Shown: positions 43,408 through 52,279 of the stretch, piece after piece
Layout of the letters: the number at the start of each line of letters is the position of its first letter
Position numbering within the stretch: position 1 is the first letter of the stretch
NCBI GenBank assembly: GCA_934481385.1
Contig: CAKSPD010000001.1
Coordinates: forward strand, 310,001-374,000
Length of the DNA stretch: 64,000 bases
Direction: 5' to 3'
From: an uncultured Oscillospiraceae bacterium
GTDB lineage: Bacteria; Bacillota; Clostridia; Oscillospirales; Ruminococcaceae
Notes under the pieces: generated by a model
The model's database searches: none
Told to the model about the DNA's origin: nothing
What the model saw: only the letters and a program-made list of their open reading frames with translations
Program-made: the position numbers and the translations under genes

Positions 43408-44928
43408 ATGAAGTTTAAAAAATTAATATCAGGTATCGCAGTCGCTTCACTGATTGCAGTAACTTCTGTTCCTGCATACAGCAGTTTATTTGTTTCCTGT
43501 CCTGCGAGTGCAGTAAGCATAAGTGATTTGCCGTCAGAATACCAGTACGCTGCCGACTGGATTTGGCAGAACAGAGTTGAAAAAGAACAGTCAACAGCAA
43601 GGCGGAACACCATATTTGACCAGATTATTGCGGGAAAAGGAACTGTAAATTACGTTGTAAGGTGGCAGTCATATAAAACAATCACTCTTGAACAACGTAA
43701 AAAACTTGAAACTATGCTTGAAAAATGCTACAATGACTGGAACAAATGGCTTGCCGGATATGAAAACTGGCCATATGAACATATCGATGTAAAAATAGTC
43801 GGCTGGGCAGTTATTGACAAAAGCGTTCTTCTGGACTTACAGCCTGATGAAATTGTATATGACAATCTTATTGAGGATTATGACAGCACTTATGATACTT
43901 CAAACGGCGTTGAAACTATTCCTGATAAGCTTGCATCTGCACCGTCAGAACTTTCAAGATTTGACCATTTCACAGACAAATCATATCAGTATCCTGGAGG
44001 ACTTGAAAAAAGATTTGATATGTATTTATGGGCAACACAGGGATTTCCTTCAATAGGAGGCTGTGGCGGAGATTGGGGGCAAAGACTTTCAGATAATGCC
44101 TATTTAAATATGCTTGACGGAAGCGGAATACATGTCCTTGAACACGAAATAGGTCATGGATTCGGAATGACTGACTTTTATGGCGGTGAAGGTGAAGAAA
44201 ACGGCTTTCCGCCCGGAGGATTCCCCGGCGGAAATTCAATAATGATGGCTGGTTCTTCAATGGAAATAACCGATTTTGACGGCTGGTTTTTAAGATATAT
44301 GTGGACAAAAATAAAAGATGAACCACAGCGATTTGATATTTCAGAAAATCCGACTGAAAAACCTACTGAAAATCCTGATGACAATAAACCTTCAGAGGAA
44401 AATCCCGAATTTACAAAACAAGATGAAAATAAATGGACATTCAAAGCGAAAAATGCAAAATATGCAGAACTTACTTTCAAAGGCACTAAAGGCGGTGGAA
44501 TTGCAGGAAATATCAACGGAACACTCTGGGATACAAGTCAAATGGCAGAGGATACTGTCACTGTAAAAGTAAAACTCCCTGAAAATACAACAGATTTCAC
44601 CATAGAAAGAACTTTTTCAGGAATATGGAGCGATGAAAAAGGTGATATGACTGATATGCCGTCAGAACTTTTAAGCATTAAATTGTATTATGATGATGAA
44701 TCGCCTGATTCTGATACAGTATGGGGAGATGCAAACTGTGACGGAAATATTGATATTGCAGATGTTGTTGCAGTCGCTTCATATGTAAGTGACTCACAGA
44801 AAAATGCTTTATCAGAAAAAGGAATTACAAATGCTGATGTTCATGCAAACGGTGACGGTATAACCGCAAATGATGCTCTCGCAATACAGCAGTATCTTGC
44901 AGATATTGTATCATCACTTCCGGTTTAA
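43408..44928 (+). CDS. secreted zinc metallopeptidase-like protein with C-terminal dockerin
   Basis: A 506-residue exported protein. The signal peptide is at about 1-36 (KFKKLISGIAVASLIAVTS...). The catalytic region has HEIGHGFGMTD (His246, Glu247, His250, Asp256), the HExxHxxGxxD pattern of some metzincin-like peptidases. A Pro/Glu/Asn-rich linker (about 310-335) leads to a beta-rich domain (about 338-430) resembling carbohydrate-binding modules. A type I dockerin ends the protein: DANCDGNIDIADVVAVASYV and DVHANGDGITANDALAIQQYL, two calcium loops. The dockerin implies docking to a cohesin scaffold (cellulosome or amylosome). Peptidase substrate unknown. GGGAGG precedes the ATG. Confidence 0.85.
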   Translation: MKFKKLISGIAVASLIAVTSVPAYSSLFVSCPASAVSISDLPSEYQYAADWIWQNRVEKEQSTARRNTIFDQIIAGKGTVNYVVRWQSYKTITLEQRKKLETMLEKCYNDWNKWLAGYENWPYEHIDVKIVGWAVIDKSVLLDLQPDEIVYDNLIEDYDSTYDTSNGVETIPDKLASAPSELSRFDHFTDKSYQYPGGLEKRFDMYLWATQGFPSIGGCGGDWGQRLSDNAYLNMLDGSGIHVLEHEIGHGFGMTDFYGGEGEENGFPPGGFPGGNSIMMAGSSMEITDFDGWFLRYMWTKIKDEPQRFDISENPTEKPTENPDDNKPSEENPEFTKQDENKWTFKAKNAKYAELTFKGTKGGGIAGNINGTLWDTSQMAEDTVTVKVKLPENTTDFTIERTFSGIWSDEKGDMTDMPSELLSIKLYYDDESPDSDTVWGDANCDGNIDIADVVAVASYVSDSQKNALSEKGITNADVHANGDGITANDALAIQQYLADIVSSLPV

Positions 44929-44935
44929 AAAAATA

Positions 44936-44970
44936 AAGGCAGACTTAAAAAAGTCTGCCTTGTTTTTTTA
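44936..44970 (+). terminator. terminator after the dockerin protease gene
   Basis: AAGGCAGACTT (44936-44946) pairs with AAGTCTGCCTT (44951-44961), loop AAAA, then GTTTTTTTA. On the minus strand the A-rich flank gives TTTATTTTTTT, so it also ends nothing upstream there but is structurally symmetric. Confidence 0.9.
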
Positions 44971-45876
44971 TCAGTATATTCCATGCATACCTATATAATC
45001 AACAATATTGTTTTCATCAACATGGAAATATATATATCCCGTATCAGTCTGATACCTGTATATATTATCATAAAATTCGCCTTTGCCGTATGCAGATACA
45101 ACATCATCAGCAGTCATTCCGATAGATATATTTCTTGAAGTTAAAAATGTATCATCTTTTATAATGACCTCTCCGAGAATTTCCATATCATCATATACAA
45201 ATGTTATAAGCTCCATATTTGAAAAATAATAATGTCTGTTTTCAGCCTGCACTTCATCAGGGGTATATTCTCCGGCAGTAGATGTCATACTTTCATATTC
45301 TCCGAAAGAACCTATAAGGTCTTTTATGTCATCAGAAGGAGTCATTCCATAAAAATAAAGTTCATCGGGAGTAACAGGTTCAGGAGAATTGTTTTCAGAG
45401 CTTTCTTCCGGCGGTTCTGTTTCTATAATATCAGAAACAAGAGTTGTTGTAGCTTCAGAGGGATTTTCACTGTCAGGCGGTGCAGTAGTATATATAACAG
45501 GCTCATGCGGTTTGAGAACAGCAGGAACTCTTGGTTCATACTGGGCATGCTGATTTGTTATAGTTTTAAAATTTGTTTCACCTGAAGGTGATTTAAAGGT
45601 TGTTGATGTTGCAACAGCAGTATTCTGTACTGATGAAGCAACTGTAACCTGCTGTGAAGTTTCTGAAACAGTTTCAGAAGTTACAGCAGTTAAAACAATA
45701 TCAGTCTTAGCTGTAATCAATGTACAGGAAGTTTGTGTTTCAGTTACAACAGATGTTTCCGTAACTGTTTCGATAATGGGAGATGAATTTTCGGATTCTA
45801 TTTCATGACTTCCGCACCCGTATGTAAAAAGGCAGAGCAAAGGAATAACCGCAAGCATAAAAAATTTTCTATTCAT
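44971..45876 (-). CDS. Thr/Ser-rich lipoprotein, unknown
   Basis: A 301-residue predicted lipoprotein that I cannot name. The signal peptide ends in a lipobox-like TYGC (Cys21). Residues about 25-165 are a disordered Thr/Ser/Val/Glu/Pro-rich spacer long enough to span the wall. The globular C-terminus (about 170-301) has two related halves: YGMTPSDDIKDLIGSFGEYE and IGMTADDVVSAYGKGEFYDN. The latter is like the repeated GMTxxDVxxxLG pattern of SmpA/OmlA-like or BLIP-like folds. It has its own promoter and converges on the dockerin gene. Confidence 0.75.
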   Translation of the reverse strand: MNRKFFMLAVIPLLCLFTYGCGSHEIESENSSPIIETVTETSVVTETQTSCTLITAKTDIVLTAVTSETVSETSQQVTVASSVQNTAVATSTTFKSPSGETNFKTITNQHAQYEPRVPAVLKPHEPVIYTTAPPDSENPSEATTTLVSDIIETEPPEESSENNSPEPVTPDELYFYGMTPSDDIKDLIGSFGEYESMTSTAGEYTPDEVQAENRHYYFSNMELITFVYDDMEILGEVIIKDDTFLTSRNISIGMTADDVVSAYGKGEFYDNIYRYQTDTGYIYFHVDENNIVDYIGMHGIY

Positions 45877-45936
45877 TTTTAATCAGTCCTCATAAAAAAT
45901 ATATTCATCATATATATTTCAATGATGTACACTAAC

Positions 45937-45965
45937 ATTATATCAAATACGGGAAATAATTTCAA
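45937..45965 (-). promoter_or_regulatory. promoter of the lipoprotein gene
   Basis: Minus strand: TTGAAA (45960-45965), 17 bases ending TTTGA, TATAAT (45937-45942), about 60 bases before the ATG. Confidence 0.72.
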
Positions 45966-46114
45966 TATCAATCAGTAAAAAAATTATGGCAAATAAGGGA
46001 AAATTTATATGAACTTTTTTAAATTCCGAAAAAATATTATTCTTTCAGGTAATAAGAAAACGTGTATACGAATATAATGTGACAGAACTAAAATATTTAG
46101 GAGGACAACAGTTT

Positions 46115-47665
46115 ATGGATTTCAAGGTAAACAAGGAAACTATATCAGTTTCAGAGTGCATTTATGAGGGTATGCAGGAACAGGGAATAGAACTTGACTA
46201 TATACTTCCCGATTACTATGCAGATATATTCAGACTTGTAAGATGTGAAGCCGTTCCGACTGTAACTGATTACAGCATAAACGGTGACAAGCTCAACTAT
46301 GAACTTCGCTGTGATATAAGAATACTCTATTGCAGTGAATCAGGAGGGGCATTGCAGTGTGTCAATCAGAAGCAGACTTTTTCAAAAACTCTTGATTTGG
46401 GAAAAATCTGTGAAAATCCTTCAATAGAACTCACTCCGAAAACCGATTATATAAATTATCGTGCATTGAACAAACGCCGTCTTGACCTCAGAGGAGCAGT
46501 TTCAGTAAAAATCAAAATATCAGGTGAAAACTGTCAGGAGGTAATAAGTGATGTATTCGGAATGAACGTCAAGATAAGAAAAACACCTGTAAAATTTGCA
46601 CAGAAAAAGCTTTCATCAGTAAAATCCGTTCAGCTTTCAGAAGAAATAGAAATCAACGACTCCCAGCCACCAATAATTAATATCATAAAATGTGCCTGCC
46701 GTTCGATAAGATGCGAAAGGAAAATTATATCAGGAAAAATAATGGCTAAGGGTGAAGCTCTTATAAAAATCCTTTATTCCTGCGAAAAGGACGGCGGGGC
46801 TGTCGAACCGCTTGAATTTACTGTTCCTTTCAGTCAGATAATGGATATGGACGGTATTGATGACAGCTATGAAATAAGTATGAAACCTTATGCTGTTTAC
46901 TGTGAAGCTGTTCCTGTTTCAGACAAATCAGGTGAAAACAGAACACTTAAATGCGAAATGGAACTGCGACTTGAATGTAAGGGAATAAAATCCGCCTCGG
47001 TACTGCTTGGAACAGATGCGTATTCAACAACATATCCCTGCAATGTACTGTTATCAGAAATAAAGGCAGAACAGATTCCTGTTATCACCGAAAATGAAAT
47101 ACATAACAGTGCAAAAATCTGTGAAAGCGATAATATGCCTGTTAATATTTATGATTTATGGTGTACTCCGAAAAATATAAATACCCGTCTTTCATTCGAT
47201 GAAAAGAAAGTAATTGTCAGCGGAATGCTGACATATACAATAGCCGGAAAAGACAGTTCAGGATTTATAATAATGACTGATAAAGATGAAACATTTGAAG
47301 AAAGTTTCAGCATTGAAGAATGTTGCCCTGAAGGTTCGGCAACATCTGAAGTAACAGTAAACAATGTTTCCTACAATATCACTCCCGAAAATACTCTTGT
47401 TGCAAAGGCAGATGTAAATGTTTCATTGTCTGTTTTCAATTCATCATCTGTAAAAGCCATATCTGAAATAAATGTTGATGATACAGTCAGAAAAGTTCGT
47501 GACGGTGATTATGCACTTAAACTCTACTACGGCATAGAAAACGAAAATATATGGGATATTGCTAAAAAATACAGCACAAGCGTTGATGCTATAATGGAGG
47601 AAAATAATCTTTACAGCGAAAGGCTTGAAAAGGACGGAATGCTTTTAATTCCGATGGTACTGTAA
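46115..47665 (+). CDS. sipL: spore coat assembly protein SipL (DUF3794 and LysM)
   Basis: A 516-residue protein with three DUF3794-type beta domains. They are recognised by repeated segments with the pattern KIxxGKxxxKGEALIKILYSCE or VSGMLTYTIAGKD. A C-terminal LysM follows (about 470-516, ending MEENNLYSERLEKDGMLLIPMVL). In Clostridioides difficile SipL binds SpoIVA through its LysM to assemble the coat around the forespore. Here spoIVA is the very next gene, strongly supporting the call. AGGAGG lies 10 bases before the ATG at 46115; an upstream in-frame start has no site. The promoter was not resolved and may be a sporulation-sigma type. Confidence 0.9.
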   Translation: MDFKVNKETISVSECIYEGMQEQGIELDYILPDYYADIFRLVRCEAVPTVTDYSINGDKLNYELRCDIRILYCSESGGALQCVNQKQTFSKTLDLGKICENPSIELTPKTDYINYRALNKRRLDLRGAVSVKIKISGENCQEVISDVFGMNVKIRKTPVKFAQKKLSSVKSVQLSEEIEINDSQPPIINIIKCACRSIRCERKIISGKIMAKGEALIKILYSCEKDGGAVEPLEFTVPFSQIMDMDGIDDSYEISMKPYAVYCEAVPVSDKSGENRTLKCEMELRLECKGIKSASVLLGTDAYSTTYPCNVLLSEIKAEQIPVITENEIHNSAKICESDNMPVNIYDLWCTPKNINTRLSFDEKKVIVSGMLTYTIAGKDSSGFIIMTDKDETFEESFSIEECCPEGSATSEVTVNNVSYNITPENTLVAKADVNVSLSVFNSSSVKAISEINVDDTVRKVRDGDYALKLYYGIENENIWDIAKKYSTSVDAIMEENNLYSERLEKDGMLLIPMVL

Positions 47666-47691
47666 TAAATAGGAAAGGAAGATTATATAAA

Positions 47692-49164
47692 ATGGCTAAA
47701 GATATATACAGTGATATTGCAGGCAGAACCGGAGGAAATATCTATATCGGAATTGTAGGCCCTGTAAGAACCGGAAAATCTACATTTATAAAACGCTTTA
47801 TGGAATCCCTTGTAATTCCGAATATAGAAAGTGATTTCAAGCGTGAAAGGGCAATAGATGAACTTCCTCAGTCAGCAGGCGGAAAAACTATTATGACTAC
47901 TGAACCAAAGTTCATACCGGAAGAAGCTGTTGAAATAAATCTTGAAAATGCAAGTTTCAGCGTTCGCCTTATAGACTGCGTGGGATATATAGTTCCAAGT
48001 TCTCTGGGATATATTGAAAATGAAATGCCCCGAATGGTTATGACATCGTGGTTTGATGAAGAAATACCGTTCAATATGGCTGCGGAAATAGGAACAAGAA
48101 AAGTTATTGCTGACCATTCAACAATAGGACTCGTTGTTACGACTGACGGTTCTATATCAGATATTCCAAGACATGAATATGAAGAATGTGAAGAACGTGT
48201 AATACTTGAACTCAAAGAACTCGGAAAGCCTTTTGTTGTTATAATGAACTCTGCAAATCCTGAAAAAAAGGAAACTGCCGAAATGTGCCGTAATCTCACT
48301 GATAAATATGACTGCAAGGTAATTCCGGTAAACTGTCTTGAACTCAGTGAAAGCGATATAAAACTCATTATGAAGGAAATACTCTATTCCTTCCCTGTCA
48401 AAGAAATAAATATCAGAACGGCAAAGTGGATAAATTCACTTGAAAAAGGCCACTGGCTGAAAAATGATATTATGGACTGTATCCGTGACAGTGCAAAAGA
48501 TGTAAAACTTGTGCGTGATGCAGAATATATAACCCAGTCAATAATGAACTGTCCGCATATCATAAAATCAGAAGTAAGCGAAATGGATTTGGGAAAAGGA
48601 AGTGTCACGATAAGTGCTGAAATAGATAACAGCCTTTTCTATAAGATACTCGGAGAAAAAACAGGAATAGAAATCGAAAGTGAAAGTGATTTGTTCCCTG
48701 TTCTGCTTGAACTCAACAGAATAAAAAATGAATACAAACGCTTTGAACCTGCTCTTGCTGAACTTGAGGCAACAGGATATGGAATAGTTATGCCCGAAAT
48801 GGAAGAACTTTCCCTCGAAGAACCAAAAATCATAAAACAGGGCGGAAAATACGGCGTCAAGCTCAAAGCCTCTGCACCGTCAATACATCTTATGAAAGCA
48901 AATATAAATACAACAGTAAGCCCCATTGTAGGTACGGAACGTCAGAGCGAAGAACTTATACATTATCTTCTTGAAGGATTTGAAGAAAATCCCACTAAAA
49001 TATGGGAAAGCAATATATTCGGAAAATCTTTGCATGAACTTGTCAACGAGGGTCTTCACAGCAAGCTTTACAAAATGCCCGCTGATGCAAGAATGAAACT
49101 TCAGGAAACGCTTGAACGTGTCATAAATGAGGGCTGTTCAGGACTTATATGCTTTATATTATAA
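47692..49164 (+). CDS. spoIVA: stage IV sporulation protein A, coat-basement ATPase
   Basis: A 490-residue protein. The N-terminal TRAFAC-type ATPase domain has Walker A GPVRTGKST near residue 25 and LIDCVGY at the Walker B position, after MTTEPKF. A middle domain and a C-terminal segment that anchors to the forespore membrane follow; it ends GCSGLICFIL. SpoIVA polymerises on ATP hydrolysis to build the basal coat layer. Length matches the family (about 490). GGAAAGGAAG precedes the ATG, 26 bases after sipL. A terminator follows, so sipL-spoIVA form a two-gene unit. Confidence 0.97.
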   Translation: MAKDIYSDIAGRTGGNIYIGIVGPVRTGKSTFIKRFMESLVIPNIESDFKRERAIDELPQSAGGKTIMTTEPKFIPEEAVEINLENASFSVRLIDCVGYIVPSSLGYIENEMPRMVMTSWFDEEIPFNMAAEIGTRKVIADHSTIGLVVTTDGSISDIPRHEYEECEERVILELKELGKPFVVIMNSANPEKKETAEMCRNLTDKYDCKVIPVNCLELSESDIKLIMKEILYSFPVKEINIRTAKWINSLEKGHWLKNDIMDCIRDSAKDVKLVRDAEYITQSIMNCPHIIKSEVSEMDLGKGSVTISAEIDNSLFYKILGEKTGIEIESESDLFPVLLELNRIKNEYKRFEPALAELEATGYGIVMPEMEELSLEEPKIIKQGGKYGVKLKASAPSIHLMKANINTTVSPIVGTERQSEELIHYLLEGFEENPTKIWESNIFGKSLHELVNEGLHSKLYKMPADARMKLQETLERVINEGCSGLICFIL

Positions 49165-49170
49165 AAATCA

Positions 49171-49196
49171 AAGGCGGATTTTTTCCGCCTTTTTAT
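49171..49196 (+). terminator. terminator after spoIVA
   Basis: AAGGCGGA (49171-49178) pairs with TCCGCCTT (49184-49191) around a T5 loop, then TTTAT. Confidence 0.85.
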
Positions 49197-49216
49197 CATG
49201 AAAAATAATAATAAGA

Positions 49217-49245
49217 TTGATTTCTGTAAATAATTGTGATATAAT
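49217..49245 (+). promoter_or_regulatory. promoter of the UDP-sugar pyrophosphorylase gene
   Basis: TTGATT (49217-49222), 17 bases ending TGTGA, TATAAT (49240-49245), 36 bases before the ATG. Confidence 0.82.
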
Positions 49246-49281
49246 AAAAACAATACTATTTTTGAGGAGGAATTTTTTTAT

Positions 49282-50499
49282 ATGAATTACAAAGAAGCTC
49301 TTGATAAACTCAATTCCTGTAAACAGGAACATGTTTTAAAATATTATAATGAGCTTTCTGATGAAGCTCAGAAAAATCTCTTGTCACAGATTGAAAAACT
49401 TGATTTATCACTTCTGAAATGTTTCGGTCAGGAAAATATTTCCGAAAAAAGAGGAAATTTCAAACCTCTCGGAGCTGTTACTATAAATGAAGTCAAAGAA
49501 AGATATGATGAATTTTCAAAAGCCGGTATAAAGGCAATCAGAAACGGAAAAGTTGCTGCTGTTCTTCTGGCAGGCGGACAAGGTACAAGACTCGGATTTG
49601 AACACCCAAAGGGAATGTTCAATATCGGCATCAATAAGGAACTTTACATCTTTGAATGTCTAATAAACAACATAAAATCCACTGCTGAAAGGGCAGGGGC
49701 ATGGATTCCGCTTTATATTATGACAAGCGAAACAAACAATGCTGAAACTGTTCAGTTCTTTGAAGAACATAACTACTTCGGATACAATAAGGATTATGTA
49801 ACATTTTTCGTTCAGGATATGGCTTTTGCCGTTGATGAAAACGGTAAAATAATTCTTGAGGAAAAGGATAAAATATTCCTCTCCCCTAACGGCAACGGTG
49901 GCTGGTTCTCATCTATTGCAAAAGCCGGACTTCTGGAAGAAATCAAAAACAAAGGTATCGAATGGATTAATGTTTTTGCCGTTGACAATGTTCTTCAGCA
50001 GATTGCTGACCCTGCTTTCATAGGTTCTGTAATCTGTTCTGAATGTGAATCAGGAGGAAAAGTTGTAAGCAAGGCTTCACCGAATGAAAAAGTAGGTGTA
50101 CTGTGTCTTGAAAATGACAAGCCTTCAATTGTTGAATACTATGAAATGACTGATGATATGATTCACAGACTTGAACCTGACGGAAGTCTTTCATACAGAT
50201 ACGGCGTTATTCTTAACTATCTTTTCAGAACTGACAAGCTTGAACAGATTATGAACAATAAGATGCCTGTTCATATTGTAAAGAAAAAAGTAAATTGCCT
50301 TGACGAAAGCGGAAACACTGTAAACAAGGAAGTATTCAAATTTGAAACGCTTGTACTTGATATGATTCATATGCAAAAAAGCTGTCTTCCATATGAGGTT
50401 GAAAGAAATCACGAATTTGCACCGGTCAAAAATGCAGAAGGTGTTGATTCTGTTGATACTGCAAGAAATCTCCTTATTGAAAACGGTATAGAAATATAA
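49282..50499 (+). CDS. eukaryotic-type UDP-sugar pyrophosphorylase (UDPGP family)
   Basis: A 405-residue nucleotidyltransferase. VLLAGGQGTRLGFEHPKGM is the UTP-binding signature of the UDPGP family (UDP-GlcNAc pyrophosphorylase UAP1 and UDP-glucose pyrophosphorylase of eukaryotes). It differs from the bacterial GalU and GlmU types. LSPNGNGGWFSSI and NVFAVDNVLQQIADPAF match further UAP-type blocks, and VVSKASPNEKVGVLC and VEYYEM match the sugar-binding region. It probably makes UDP-GlcNAc, UDP-GalNAc or UDP-glucose; the sugar cannot be told from sequence alone. GGAGG precedes the ATG. It has its own promoter and terminator. Confidence 0.88.
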   Translation: MNYKEALDKLNSCKQEHVLKYYNELSDEAQKNLLSQIEKLDLSLLKCFGQENISEKRGNFKPLGAVTINEVKERYDEFSKAGIKAIRNGKVAAVLLAGGQGTRLGFEHPKGMFNIGINKELYIFECLINNIKSTAERAGAWIPLYIMTSETNNAETVQFFEEHNYFGYNKDYVTFFVQDMAFAVDENGKIILEEKDKIFLSPNGNGGWFSSIAKAGLLEEIKNKGIEWINVFAVDNVLQQIADPAFIGSVICSECESGGKVVSKASPNEKVGVLCLENDKPSIVEYYEMTDDMIHRLEPDGSLSYRYGVILNYLFRTDKLEQIMNNKMPVHIVKKKVNCLDESGNTVNKEVFKFETLVLDMIHMQKSCLPYEVERNHEFAPVKNAEGVDSVDTARNLLIENGIEI

Positions 50500-50501
50500 A
50501 T

Positions 50502-50529
50502 AAAACAGACGGAGAAATCCGTCTGTTTT
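50502..50529 (+). terminator. terminator after the UDPGP-family gene
   Basis: AAAACAGACGGA (50502-50513) and TCCGTCTGTTTT (50518-50529) form a 12-bp stem with a GAAA tetraloop; the last four bases serve as a short T-run. The ABC exporter ribosome site starts right after it. Confidence 0.75.
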
Positions 50530-50549
50530 ACGGAGGAATATAAAAATTT

Positions 50550-52277
50550 ATGAAAAGAGTACTGATATATCTTAAAAATTACAAAAAACAGCTTATACTC
50601 GGGCCGTTTTTCAAACTTCTTGAAGCCATATTTGAACTTATAGTTCCCGTTGTAATGGCTAAAATTATTGACAATGGTATAGGAAACAATGATACAGGAT
50701 ATATACTTAAAATGGGCGGAGTTATGGTAATTCTTGGAATATGCGGACTTCTTTTTGCCCTTGTATGCCAATACTTTGCATCACAATGTGCTTACGGATT
50801 TGGAACGGATTTGAGAAAGTCCCTTTATGAACACATAAACACACTTTCATACAGCAGTATCGACAAGTTCGGAACTTCAACGCTCATAAACAGAATTACA
50901 AACGATACAAATTCTGTTCAGACAGGTGTAAATATGTTCATTCGTCTTGCATTCAGAGCACCTTTCCTTGTAGCAGGTGCAATTGTTGCATCAATGCTTA
51001 TAGATTTGAAACTTTCAATAGCATTTCTTATTATAACACCGATTATATCATTTATAATATATGCTGTAATGAGCAGAACTATTCCGCTTTACAAAAAAAC
51101 TCAGCAGAAACTTGATAAAACTGCTACTCTCACAAGAGAAAATCTTGAAGGTACAAGAGTTATCAGGGCTTTTTCACATCAGGAAGATGAAATCAAAAAT
51201 TTCAACAAAGCCTGCAATGACCTTTCCGACAATGCAATTCTCGCCGGAAAAATATCATCAGTTTTAAATCCTGTAACCTTTATGGTAATGAATCTCGGTA
51301 TTGTTGCTATAATATATTTCGGAGGAATACGTGTTGATGGCGGAAGTATAACTCAGGGTGAACTTACTGCATTTATAAACTATATGACACAGATTCTTCT
51401 TGCACTTGTGGTTCTCGCAAACCTTATTGTAACATTCACAAAGGCAATTGCATCTGCAAACCGTATAAAAGATATTTTTGAATGTAAAAATGAAATCATT
51501 TCAGGAAATCTTGATTCTGTTGATAAAAATGCTGAAAACTCCATTGAATTTGAAAATGTTTCTTTCAGATATAATGGTGCAGGTGACAATTCACTTGAAA
51601 ATATTACATTTAAAATCAGAAAAGGCGGTATGCTTGGAATTATAGGCGGTACGGGAAGCGGTAAATCTACTCTCTCCGCACTTATTCCACGATTTTATGA
51701 TGCGGATTCAGGAAACATAAAAATATTCGGCAGGGATATTAAACAGTATGATACTGATTTTTTACGAAAAATCGTAGGAAACGTTCCGCAGAAAGCTGTA
51801 TTGTTTACCGGTACAGTACGTGAAAACATGCAACTTGCTGATGAAAATGCTACTGATGAGGAAATTATAAAAGCTCTTAAAATCGCTCAGGCTTGGGAAT
51901 TTGTTGAAAAGCTCCCCAGAAAGCTTGATACAATAATATCTCAGGGAGGAAAAAATCTCTCTGGCGGTCAGAAACAGCGTATTTCAATTGCAAGAGCATT
52001 TATAGGAAATCCTGAAATTGTAATTCTTGATGACAGTACAAGTGCCTTAGATTATGCAACAGACCTTGCTTTCAGAAAAGCAATAAAAGAAAATCTCAGG
52101 GATACCACAGTAATTATGATTTCACAGCGTGCAACATCTCTTAAAGATGCTGACAACATAATTGTTATGGACGACGGAAAAGCTGTCGGAACAGGGACTC
52201 ATGAAAATCTTCTTGAAAACTGTGAGGTTTACAAGGAAATTTACAGCTCTCAGCTTAACAGCAAGGAGGATAAATAA
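50550..52277 (+). CDS. ABC exporter half, degenerate catalytic site
   Basis: A 575-residue half transporter: six helices in about 1-310, then a nucleotide-binding domain with Walker A GGTGSGKST (Lys372), signature LSGGQKQR and Walker B ILDDSTSALD. Asp495 replaces the catalytic Glu, and Gln526 (ISQRATS) replaces the H-loop His. This is the non-hydrolytic half of a heterodimeric exporter of the BmrC/BmrD and TM287/288 type. It starts the pair; the second half begins 2 bases after it. Substrate unknown; drugs, lipids or peptides are possible. Confidence 0.92.
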   Translation: MKRVLIYLKNYKKQLILGPFFKLLEAIFELIVPVVMAKIIDNGIGNNDTGYILKMGGVMVILGICGLLFALVCQYFASQCAYGFGTDLRKSLYEHINTLSYSSIDKFGTSTLINRITNDTNSVQTGVNMFIRLAFRAPFLVAGAIVASMLIDLKLSIAFLIITPIISFIIYAVMSRTIPLYKKTQQKLDKTATLTRENLEGTRVIRAFSHQEDEIKNFNKACNDLSDNAILAGKISSVLNPVTFMVMNLGIVAIIYFGGIRVDGGSITQGELTAFINYMTQILLALVVLANLIVTFTKAIASANRIKDIFECKNEIISGNLDSVDKNAENSIEFENVSFRYNGAGDNSLENITFKIRKGGMLGIIGGTGSGKSTLSALIPRFYDADSGNIKIFGRDIKQYDTDFLRKIVGNVPQKAVLFTGTVRENMQLADENATDEEIIKALKIAQAWEFVEKLPRKLDTIISQGGKNLSGGQKQRISIARAFIGNPEIVILDDSTSALDYATDLAFRKAIKENLRDTTVIMISQRATSLKDADNIIVMDDGKAVGTGTHENLLENCEVYKEIYSSQLNSKEDK

Positions 52278-52279
52278 TT

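Noticed and set aside
46005..46079. Possible sigma-E promoter and a 22-codon leader frame before sipL
   Set aside because: GTATACGAAT resembles a sigma-E -10, but no -35 element is at a proper distance; the leader frame is poorly supported.
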